Origin: Fodinibius roseus
GTDB taxonomy: Bacteria; Bacteroidota; Rhodothermia; Balneolales; Balneolaceae
NCBI RefSeq assembly: GCF_900129315.1
Contig: NZ_FQUS01000001.1
Coordinates: forward strand, 62,001 to 126,000
Length of the DNA stretch: 64,000 bases
Direction of reading: 5' to 3'
Made by a program: the position numbers and the translations under genes. The notes under the pieces were generated by a model, which saw only the letters and a program-made list of their open reading frames with translations, did no database searches and was not told the DNA's origin. Position 1 is the stretch's first letter. Each line of letters opens with the position of its first letter. Shown here one piece after another: positions 57,334 to 64,000 of the stretch.

Positions 57334-58221
57334 ATGAGAGATGATATAAAATCCGCCTTTACCGTTGATGTGGAAGACGGTGTCAGTATAGCAATGCGGG
57401 ACGCATTTTCCGTTCAATCCGAGCAGACCAGGAGAGTTGTTAGTTTGACTGAGAAAATTCTCAACCTTTTGGATAAGTATGAAGTCAAAGGAACCTTTTT
57501 TGTGTTGGGTCAGGTTGCCGAGAAGTTTCCGGAGCTTATTAAGCAAATATCGGAGGGGGGACATGAATTGGGCGTGCATGGGTATAATCATTTGCAATTT
57601 TTCCGAATGACAAGAGAAAAAGCATTTGAAGAGATAAGCAGTGCCAAAAAACTTATTGAGGATATCTCGGGAAAGAAGGTGTTCGGTCACAGAGCCCCTG
57701 CTTTTTCCATCACACCTGAAACACGATGGGGGCTGGATGTGATCGCTGAAGCGGGCTTTACCTATGATAGCAGCATTATGCCGATCAATGGTATCAGGTA
57801 TGGATGGCCCGGCTTTTCCCGGGAGATTAGCAGGATTAAAACCCCGTCAGGATATGAACTTACAGAGGTTCCGATGTCTACTATCGAACTGTTGGGCCGG
57901 CAAATACCGGTCTGCGGGGGGGGATATCTGCGTATCTATCCGGAATGGGTTACTAAGAAAGCATTTGAAAGAATTATTAAAAATCGGTCGGCCATTATCT
58001 ATCTGCACCCGTACGAGCTGGATACGGAACGGTATCCTGACTACTATTTTAAAGAGCTTGATAATGCTGGATTTTTAAAACGTAATAAAATGAAATTTAT
58101 GTGGTACAACAGAAGCACCGTATACCCGAAGCTTTCTTCACTGCTGGAAAATTATGAGTTTGATACCGTGATCAATTTGGTCAGAGAAAGAAAATCACAA
58201 CATGAGCCGATAGAGATATGA
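57334..58221 (+). CDS. Polysaccharide deacetylase, PEP-CTERM/exosortase-locus type
   Basis: A 295-residue NodB-type deacetylase. FTVDVEDG, TFFVLGQVAEKFPELI, GGHELGVHGYNH, and GHRAPAFSI are the metal-site motifs, with a C-terminal extension as in DUF3473-containing deacetylases of exosortase-linked loci. No signal peptide is present, as in that subfamily. No exosortase or PEP-CTERM protein is in the window. It overlaps the next deacetylase-like gene. Confidence 0.88.
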   Translation: MRDDIKSAFTVDVEDGVSIAMRDAFSVQSEQTRRVVSLTEKILNLLDKYEVKGTFFVLGQVAEKFPELIKQISEGGHELGVHGYNHLQFFRMTREKAFEEISSAKKLIEDISGKKVFGHRAPAFSITPETRWGLDVIAEAGFTYDSSIMPINGIRYGWPGFSREISRIKTPSGYELTEVPMSTIELLGRQIPVCGGGYLRIYPEWVTKKAFERIIKNRSAIIYLHPYELDTERYPDYYFKELDNAGFLKRNKMKFMWYNRSTVYPKLSSLLENYEFDTVINLVRERKSQHEPIEI

Positions 58222-59354
58222 TTTCTGATCTGAAACGCAATATCATCTTGAACGCCAAAAACCTGATGGGCTGGAGAACAAATCGAAAAATTGTAGTTAT
58301 CTCGGTGGATGATTATGGCAATGTTCGACTTGATTCGAAAGCTGCACGTGAACGAATGGACAAAGAGGGGATGAAAATATACAATCGTTTTGATGCGCTG
58401 GATACCCTGGAAACCAGGAGGGATTTGGAAGCTCTGTACGAAGTATTGACTTCGGTGAAGGATAAGAACGATCGTAACGCATTGTTGTCTTCGTTTGCCG
58501 TACCGTGTAATATAAATTTTGAAAAAATGAGGGAAGAGAGTTTCCAGGATTATCATTACGAACTGCTTCCGCACACCTTTGATAAGCTATCAGAGCAGCA
58601 GCCGGAAGCGTATATAGGTGCCTGGGAACTTCTGCAAGAGGGAATGGAAAGAAGGCTGATGGTTCCGTTCTTTCATGGTCGGGAACATCTGAATTTAAAG
58701 GTGTTAGAGGAGAAGTTGGCCGCCAGAGATCCCGAAGTTATTACGGCACTGGAGAATCGGTCGTATACCAGTATCTCATCGAGCAAATACCAAACGATCT
58801 CTGCTATGGCTGCATTTGATTTTTGGAAATTTAAGGAAAATGAGCGGTTTACGGATATCATAGCAGACGGACTGGAGGCGTTCGAGAAGGTATATGGATA
58901 CAGATCTGATCATTTTAATCCACCTGGGGGACGTGAGCACCCGGTGATACACAAGGCACTGAAAGAGAATGGAGTAAAGTATATTGATACTCCTTTGTTG
59001 AAGCAGGAACACCAAGGTAATGGAAAGCACAAGAAAGTATTTAATTATACGGGAAAAAAAAATGATTTAGGTCAAACATATTTAGTCCGAAATGTCGTGT
59101 TTGAACCCACAGAAGATCGGGGGGTCGATTGGGTTTCTTATGCCATGAAACAGATTGAAGCAGCATTCCGCTGGAATCGTCCGGCGATTATTAGTTCTCA
59201 CAGAGTGAATTTTTGCGGTCATATTGACCCGGAGAACAGGGAGGAGGGATTGCATGCTCTCAAGGAGCTGTTGCAAAAAGTCACGAAACGCTGGCCTCAG
59301 GTAGAATTTTTGGCTGCGAATGAATTGGGCGCACTTATCGGTAGTGTAAACTGA
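58218..59354 (+). CDS. Polysaccharide deacetylase-like protein, paralog of 44371-45501
   Basis: A 378-residue paralog of the protein at 44371. It has GWRTNRKIVVISVDDYGNVRL near residue 20 and VPFFHGREHLN near residue 155. The two align over the whole length. The last codons, GSVN-stop, lie inside an insertion-sequence end (59344-59365), so the natural C-terminus is replaced by a few residues, probably harmless. It overlaps the upstream deacetylase by 4 bases. Confidence 0.75.
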   Translation: MISDLKRNIILNAKNLMGWRTNRKIVVISVDDYGNVRLDSKAARERMDKEGMKIYNRFDALDTLETRRDLEALYEVLTSVKDKNDRNALLSSFAVPCNINFEKMREESFQDYHYELLPHTFDKLSEQQPEAYIGAWELLQEGMERRLMVPFFHGREHLNLKVLEEKLAARDPEVITALENRSYTSISSSKYQTISAMAAFDFWKFKENERFTDIIADGLEAFEKVYGYRSDHFNPPGGREHPVIHKALKENGVKYIDTPLLKQEHQGNGKHKKVFNYTGKKNDLGQTYLVRNVVFEPTEDRGVDWVSYAMKQIEAAFRWNRPAIISSHRVNFCGHIDPENREEGLHALKELLQKVTKRWPQVEFLAANELGALIGSVN

Positions 59355-59490
59355 ACTCTGTCCGGGTTGTTTATTTTTCGTGGTTACGAGTTAATTCCAA
59401 TGGCAGCCGATCTCTAAAGTCGAATGACCGGTTGTCGACTTGTCGACGTCCGATTTTTTCAGGGGTAATGCCCATTCTTTCAATGTTTTT
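59344..59490 (-). pseudogene. IS256-type end and transposase tail remnant
   Basis: GTGTAAACTGAACTCTGTCC is the same end as at 47724. On the minus strand the sequence behind it reads FRDRLPLELTRNHEK-stop, the same transposase C-terminus as at 47760-47960. The rest is lost. Confidence 0.75.
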
Positions 59491-59493
59491 GTC

Positions 59494-59508
59494 GAGTAAT
59501 TATTACTC
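59494..59508. promoter_or_regulatory. Palindromic enhancer-like site
   Basis: GAGTAATTATTACTC, extended by TC and GA to a 19-base palindrome (59492-59510). It ends 148 bases before the promoter at 59657. It lies directly beside the IS remnant. Confidence 0.75.
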
Positions 59509-59656
59509 GAATATATAAAATCAACCCATTTTTTGTCTTTCTTTCTTAATTTTAGAATTTCTTTCTGATAAAATTTCGACCTTAAAAATTGCTTTCTCGT
59601 TTATCATTTTGTTATAAGTCGCTATTTCGGTAAAAAATTTACCGGCTGCACCATAT

Positions 59657-59674
59657 TGGCACAACTGTTGTATT
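59657..59674 (+). promoter_or_regulatory. Sigma-54-like promoter before the ATP-grasp operon
   Basis: TTGGCACAACTGTTGTATT: GG at 59658-59659 and GT at 59670-59671. Start expected near 59682, which argues against the GTG at 59686 as start codon and for the ATG at 59716 or 59722. Confidence 0.78.
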
Positions 59675-59715
59675 AATAGGCATAGGTGTTAGGTCTAAAA
59701 TTCACAACGCTTAAA

Positions 59716-60723
59716 ATGAAAATGAAGAGAGCCATATATCTGGGATATTACTTAAAGCAGCTGGACAAAAATAAGTTCAGTCTTTTTTTGGAATATACGA
59801 GTAATAAGACTGGGATATCGAAAATATCACTTCTCTATGATATTCTGAAGTCGGTTTTTAAGTACAATATTTCTATTCTGGAATATTTCCAGTTTCGCTT
59901 CTATGAGCTATCCACATCCGAGCGAGAGGCGTGGGCGGGGACCGGTCACATGTATGAGTACCAGCTAAAAATGAATCCCCGGAACAACCGGGATATTTTG
60001 GAAAATAAAACACTTTTTTACAAGCATTACGGTGAATTTTTTACCCATAGGGTAGCGGACATTGAGGATCTCAGGAATAAGCCGGATGTCGCTGATGCTA
60101 TTCTGTTTAGTCCATCCGGCAAGCTGGTATTCAAGCCGGCAGATGGTAATTGTGGTACTGATGTTGAAATTCGAGACTGTGAGGATTTTGGATGGCAAAG
60201 CCTTATTGAATTTATGGAAAATTCAGATTACGATTTAGTCGAAGAATATATTGAACAACATCCGGAGATGAACAGACTTTCCCCGTCCGCCGTAAATACC
60301 GTCAGAATTTTCACTCAGCTGAATGGCGAGGATGAGGTTGATATACTGGGCTGCCGTCTGCGCATTTCCGTAGACTCCCCGGTGGATAATATGGCGGCCG
60401 GTAACCTGGCTGCTCCCATTGATGAAACCACCGGTCGGTTAAGTGGTCCCGCTGTATACAGTGATATTACCAAAGGGGAAAAGGAATATCACCCGATTAC
60501 TAATGTTAAAATACCCGGCTTTCAGATCCCTTTCTGGACAGAAACTCTACAAATGGTCAAAAAAGCAGCAAGGCTACACCCCCAAAACAGATCTATTGGT
60601 TGGGATATCGTCATTACTGAAAAAGGACCCGGACTGATTGAAGGTAACCATGACTGGTGTAAGTTATTATGGCAGTTACCGGTAAAAGAGGGATTGAAGT
60701 CTGTACTAAAGGATATTGAATGA
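59716..60723 (+). CDS. Sugar-transfer-associated ATP-grasp protein
   Basis: A 335-residue ATP-grasp protein of the sugar-transfer-associated type. LVFKPADGNCGTDVEI is the ATP-binding segment, VEEYIEQHPEMNRLSPSAVNTVRIFT and GWDIVITEKGPGLIEGNHDW the conserved C-terminal ones. Such proteins sit in surface polysaccharide loci; their substrates are not established. The GTG at 59686 gives a longer version, rejected because the promoter start falls next to it. It is followed directly by the priming transferase. Confidence 0.85.
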   Translation: MKMKRAIYLGYYLKQLDKNKFSLFLEYTSNKTGISKISLLYDILKSVFKYNISILEYFQFRFYELSTSEREAWAGTGHMYEYQLKMNPRNNRDILENKTLFYKHYGEFFTHRVADIEDLRNKPDVADAILFSPSGKLVFKPADGNCGTDVEIRDCEDFGWQSLIEFMENSDYDLVEEYIEQHPEMNRLSPSAVNTVRIFTQLNGEDEVDILGCRLRISVDSPVDNMAAGNLAAPIDETTGRLSGPAVYSDITKGEKEYHPITNVKIPGFQIPFWTETLQMVKKAARLHPQNRSIGWDIVITEKGPGLIEGNHDWCKLLWQLPVKEGLKSVLKDIE

Positions 60724-61341
60724 GTGGTTAAGATGTTCTACAGGGAATACGGGAAAAGATTTTTAGACCTGCTTGGAGCAGCGCTGATCTTAGCGGTCAC
60801 ATTACCCCTTTTTTTACTCATTTCAATCCTGCTTTTCATTCAAAACAGGGGTAATGTATTCTTTTACCAGAGACGTCCGGGGTATCAAGAAAAGCCCTTT
60901 TATATTATCAAGTTCAAAACGATGACGGATAAAAGAGATGCTGAAGGCAATCTGTTACCGGATATGGACCGGATTACTATGATGGGCGGCTGGATTCGAA
61001 AACTGTCCCTCGATGAGCTTCCCCAGCTTATAAATGTCTTAAAAGGGGATATGAGCCTAATCGGCCCCCGGCCATTACTATTCAAATATATTCCGCTGTA
61101 TTCTGAGGAACAACGAAGGCGGCACGAAGTTAAGCCGGGTATTACCGGATGGGCCCAGGTGAATGGTCGAAATGCCATCAGCTGGGAAGAAAAATTCGCC
61201 CTGGATCTATTTTACGTTGAAAATATTTCGTTTGCGTTGGACTTGAAAATAGTCTGGTTGACGATCATAAAAATTATAAAACGGGAGGGAATCAATCAGT
61301 CTGATGCCCGGCCCATGCAGCCTTTCGAAGGTACTAATTGA
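60724..61341 (+). CDS. Undecaprenyl-phosphate sugar-1-phosphate transferase (priming enzyme, PglC-like)
   Basis: A 205-residue monotopic phosphoglycosyl transferase that starts the repeat unit by loading a sugar phosphate on the lipid carrier. One N-terminal hydrophobic hairpin (about 15-39), then FKTMTDKRDAEGN, LDELPQLINVLKGDMSLIGPRPLL and the PGITGWAQVNGRN segment. GTG at 60724 follows the previous stop directly; ATG at 60733 is an alternative. The next gene starts right after its stop. Confidence 0.93.
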   Translation: MVKMFYREYGKRFLDLLGAALILAVTLPLFLLISILLFIQNRGNVFFYQRRPGYQEKPFYIIKFKTMTDKRDAEGNLLPDMDRITMMGGWIRKLSLDELPQLINVLKGDMSLIGPRPLLFKYIPLYSEEQRRRHEVKPGITGWAQVNGRNAISWEEKFALDLFYVENISFALDLKIVWLTIIKIIKREGINQSDARPMQPFEGTN

Positions 61342-61971
61342 ATGAAGAAGAACCTTTATATCATTGGAGCGGGTAGTGTGGGGGGGCATGTTGCCCTGAA
61401 TATCGAAGAATACGCCGATGATTATAATATTGAGGGTTTTTTTGACGACGACCCGGAAAAAGTGGGAACCGAACAGTTTGGGTTTGAGGTATTGGGACCT
61501 ATTGATCAAGCGCTGGAACTCAGACATGAAGCGTTAGTGATCGGCATTGCTTTTCCCAGGATAAAGCGACAGATAGTCGAAAAGTTATCCGTTAATTCTA
61601 CGCTCGTTTTTCCTTCTCTTGTTCATGAACAGGCATGGATTTCAAAGGGCGTGAAAGTTGGGCAGGGATGTATAATCTATCCGGGGACAGCCATTAATTA
61701 CGGGTCAGGCATTGAGGATTTTGTGGTTATCAATATGAACTGCTCATTGGGACATCATACAGAAGTTGGGAGGTATTCAAGCTTTGCTCCCGGGGTAAAT
61801 ACGGGGGGACATTCGACTATTGAGGAAGCGGTGGACGTTGGGATTGGGGTATCTACCCTTCAGGATGTACGGGTCGGGGGTGACAGTACTGTAGGGGGAC
61901 AGAGTATGATTATCCGGGATGTGAAACCTGAATCAACCGTTGCGGGTGTGCCCGGTAAATCCGTAGAGTAG
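61342..61971 (+). CDS. NeuD/PglD-family sugar O- or N-acyltransferase
   Basis: A 209-residue protein: an N-terminal nucleotide-sugar domain (LYIIGAGSVGGHVALNI) and a C-terminal left-handed beta helix with hexapeptide repeats (GCIIYPGTAINYGSGIEDF, GHHTEVGRYSSFAPGV) ending ESTVAGVPGKSVE. In the Pgl pathway PglD acetylates a UDP-4-amino sugar used by PglC, and the two genes are adjacent here too. The amino-sugar source enzyme would be a PglE-like aminotransferase, not clearly seen. Confidence 0.88.
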   Translation: MKKNLYIIGAGSVGGHVALNIEEYADDYNIEGFFDDDPEKVGTEQFGFEVLGPIDQALELRHEALVIGIAFPRIKRQIVEKLSVNSTLVFPSLVHEQAWISKGVKVGQGCIIYPGTAINYGSGIEDFVVINMNCSLGHHTEVGRYSSFAPGVNTGGHSTIEEAVDVGIGVSTLQDVRVGGDSTVGGQSMIIRDVKPESTVAGVPGKSVE

Positions 61972-62084
61972 ATTTCTTTATTCATGTATAGGTATAAGTA
62001 AGTATACGTCCTCTTTATAATTCGGATAAGGGAAATGAAATACGATAATTTAATTATAATTTGATAAAAGGATAACAGCGTTAC

Positions 62085-62915
62085 ATGAAAGAAGAAATTC
62101 TTTTTTTAACACACAAGAAGAATAAAGAGATTGAAAACGCCATTCGCTCTTTGCGGGACAGTATGGGAGATAGAAAACTGACCATTGTTTCCCAGTCACA
62201 ACCCTTCGATATTGAAGGAACAGATCTATTTTTGTTTGATGAATCTATCGTTCAACAGATGGATTTTCCAACAATAGGAAATTCCATAATACCCGGACAC
62301 GCTCATTTTCCTGTTTTTGCATATATTGGCAACAATAAGACCAATGCTGACTATTACTGGGTTATCGAGTATGATGTGAGATTTTCTGGGAAATGGTCCG
62401 TATTGTTTGATCATTTTACCCAGTTCAACGCAGATTTCCTCACATCACATATTCGTTACTTTCATGAGGAGCCGGATTGGTACTGGTGGAAGGAGATGAA
62501 CCATCGGGAAATAACAATTTCCAGGGAAAAACGTGTTCGCTCTTTTAATCCTATTTATCGTATCTCCTCGGAGGCATTTAAATTCTTGGAAAAAGCTTTT
62601 AAAAGCGGGTGGAAAGGGCACAATGAAGTTCTCTTGACTACCCTGCTTTTTCACCATGGTTATCAGCTGCTTGATTTTGGCGGGAATGGGGACTTCGTTT
62701 CCGACCGTAATAAATTTTATATAAGCAGAAGCAGTGGCCAACAGGGACTGTCAACAGGAACCATGAGGTATCGTCCGGCTATGAAAACTCATGGAATGCG
62801 AAAAAACAAACTCTATCATCCTGTGAAGGAAGAAAATGGTTTGGGGATTTTGCGTTCAAATGCCGGAAATTTTTACCGGTTGATTAAGATATGGTTCAAT
62901 AATATGAGGAGATGA
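62085..62915 (+). CDS. Hypothetical protein, possibly glycosyltransferase-like
   Basis: A 276-residue protein. The first 100 residues have an EILFLTHKK start and a VIEYDVRFSGKWSVLFDHF stretch containing an EYDV that could be a DxD-like metal site. Trp- and His-rich middle (DWYWWKEMNH), then a FNPIYRISSEAF segment. It has no signal peptide. I do not recognise the family firmly; DUF3405-like glycosyltransferases have a similar arrangement. It lies in the last operon of the sugar locus. Confidence 0.6.
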   Translation: MKEEILFLTHKKNKEIENAIRSLRDSMGDRKLTIVSQSQPFDIEGTDLFLFDESIVQQMDFPTIGNSIIPGHAHFPVFAYIGNNKTNADYYWVIEYDVRFSGKWSVLFDHFTQFNADFLTSHIRYFHEEPDWYWWKEMNHREITISREKRVRSFNPIYRISSEAFKFLEKAFKSGWKGHNEVLLTTLLFHHGYQLLDFGGNGDFVSDRNKFYISRSSGQQGLSTGTMRYRPAMKTHGMRKNKLYHPVKEENGLGILRSNAGNFYRLIKIWFNNMRR

Positions 62916-62986
62916 GCGAGTCCTTAAATTAGGATTTATATGCGATTTCTTATGAAATATGAACAGGTAACTATCCTCGCAGTATA

Positions 62987-63778
62987 ATGGTTAAGGTACT
63001 CATCAAATTTTTAATAGATCCTTTTAATATTTTTTGGATTTTTTTACTTATTGCCATGGGAGCCTGGTTTTTTAAAAAAAGCCGCCTGTTCAGAGGGTTG
63101 GTCGTCTTCGTGATGGTGTGGTTTCTGATTATTTCCACCCCTTTTGTACCCAATTTAATTCTAAATTCGCTTGAAGATCAGTATGCCCCCGTTTATGAAA
63201 GGGAACTTGCTGACCAAAAAGCAAGATACCATATTATAGTATTGGGAGGGGGACATGGATTTGACAGCAGATTACCAGCGAACTCGCTGTTGTCACAAAA
63301 AGCGCTTGGGAGGTTGAATGAAGCGATACGACTGCATCGTCAACTTCCTAACAGCAAACTGGTGCTGTCTGGTTTTTCTTCTACCGAGGGACAAACAACC
63401 CAGGCCGAGATGTTGCAGGAAACAGCCCTTTTGTTGGGCGTGGAAAGGGAAGCTATTCTTTTACAAAAAGAACCCGGTAATACGTTTGAAGAGGCAAAAA
63501 TGTACAGTGAGGGTTACGGGAGCGCAAGTGAGAACAAGCCTCAGCATCCCGTTATTTTGGTCACAAACGCCTCTCATATGTCCAGGGCGGTGATGACATT
63601 CAGGGAGTTTGGATTCGATCCCATTCCATCCCCGACAAATTTCAGGCTGAAGGGAAGCTGGAAGCACCGATGGGTGGGGCTGCCCGCTATTGAAAATATC
63701 GAAAATTTAAAAGTTGGTGTCTATGAATATGTGGGTATTGCTTGGTATAATTTGTTATTAAGCGATATTGCCATATAG
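62987..63778 (+). CDS. YdcF/ElyC/SanA-family membrane protein (DUF218)
   Basis: A 263-residue protein with two N-terminal membrane helices (about 8-27 and 35-55) and a DUF218 domain. IIVLGGGHGFDSRLPANS, NSKLVLSGF, PGNTFEEAKMY, and VTNASHMSRAVMTF are its typical segments. Members are linked to envelope sugar metabolism. It is the last gene before the insertion-sequence remnants at the window edge. Confidence 0.85.
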   Translation: MVKVLIKFLIDPFNIFWIFLLIAMGAWFFKKSRLFRGLVVFVMVWFLIISTPFVPNLILNSLEDQYAPVYERELADQKARYHIIVLGGGHGFDSRLPANSLLSQKALGRLNEAIRLHRQLPNSKLVLSGFSSTEGQTTQAEMLQETALLLGVEREAILLQKEPGNTFEEAKMYSEGYGSASENKPQHPVILVTNASHMSRAVMTFREFGFDPIPSPTNFRLKGSWKHRWVGLPAIENIENLKVGVYEYVGIAWYNLLLSDIAI

Positions 63779-63789
63779 CGGTATGTGAT

Positions 63790-64000
63790 TAGAACTCTGT
63801 GAGAGGATGGGAAGAATAAACTGAACTTGACCGGGCTGCTTACTTTTCTTGGTTAGGTAGTGTAGCCTAAACTCTGTCGGTTGGTAGTATAAATAAACTC
63901 TGTCCGGATTGTTTATTTTTCAGGGTTACGGGTTACCTCCAGTGGCAGTTGATCATCATATCGGATGGTCGATTGTCAGGCTGTCAACCGTCACTTAATC
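63790..64000 (-). pseudogene. Nested IS256-type ends and transposase tail remnant
   Basis: Three decayed copies of the end sequence (near 63815, 63858 and 63888) lie in tandem. Behind the last, the minus strand reads DQLPLEVTRNPEK-stop, matching the same transposase C-terminus as at 47760 and 59370. The window ends inside it, so more of the element may lie beyond. Confidence 0.7.

Larger units (their letters stand above)
59355..59715. other. Regulatory gap with IS scar, palindrome and sigma-54-like promoter
   Basis: 361 bases: IS remnant to about 59490, 19-base palindrome core at 59494-59508, and promoter at 59657-59674. Confidence 0.65.

Noticed and set aside
1-64000. CRISPR arrays, prophage, replication origin or ribosomal RNA
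   Set aside because: No regularly spaced repeats, phage structural genes, DnaA-box cluster or rRNA sequence was seen in the window.

Overview
The window reads like a chromosomal piece of a Gram-negative, Bacteroidota-related bacterium, most plausibly Rhodothermota/Balneolota. This is an inference from protein style: lipoproteins with short lipoboxes, TTG starts, a RecBCD system, a type-4-like uracil-DNA glycosylase, and Wzx/Wzy-type surface-sugar genes. No rRNA, tRNA, CRISPR array or intact transposon was seen.

Bases 1-24600 are GC-rich housekeeping and stress DNA. They hold recC-recB-recD (47-8776), a small unknown acidic protein between two terminators, inorganic pyrophosphatase, an FKBP lipoprotein, a DEAD-box helicase followed by an acyltransferase, nei, a DinB-family protein and a metallopeptidase-like protein. 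On the minus strand follow dnaB, a uracil-DNA glycosylase and mtaB, then a LuxR/TPR regulator, a degenerate alpha/beta hydrolase and a SAM methyltransferase.

From about 25000 to 63800 the window is a large exopolysaccharide or O-antigen-like locus, more A/T-rich and mostly on the plus strand. It encodes GDP-fucose synthesis (fcl, gmd), a nucleotide-sugar dehydrogenase, a CDP-sugar/C-methyl/PIG-L/sulfotransferase/aminotransferase cassette, at least seven glycosyltransferases, an EpsG-type polymerase, a CapA-like protein, two ATP-grasp proteins, three polysaccharide-deacetylase-type proteins, two left-handed beta-helix acyltransferases, a priming sugar-phosphate transferase and a YdcF/ElyC-type membrane protein. 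Two LRR surface proteins and two paralogous lipoproteins sit inside it. No flippase, chain-length regulator or export porin is seen, so the locus probably continues beyond the window.

The most striking signal is regulatory. Six sites match a sigma-54-like -24/-12 motif (TTGGCAY, then TTGTA or TTGA), each in front of a transcription unit of the sugar locus. Four of the plus-strand promoters are preceded by a palindrome (GAGTAA, 0 or 3 bases, TTACTC) and a fifth by a degenerate copy, three of them about 150 bp upstream. This is the layout of an enhancer-dependent regulon. Both paralogous lipoproteins, which carry a Cys...Gln arrangement resembling thioester domains, are first genes behind such promoters.

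Remnants of an IS256-type element mark two internal junctions (47650-47970, 59344-59490) and the right edge (63790-64000). One supplies the stop codon of a deacetylase gene. The two LRR genes share an apparently exact 754-bp block, a sign of recent duplication or gene conversion.
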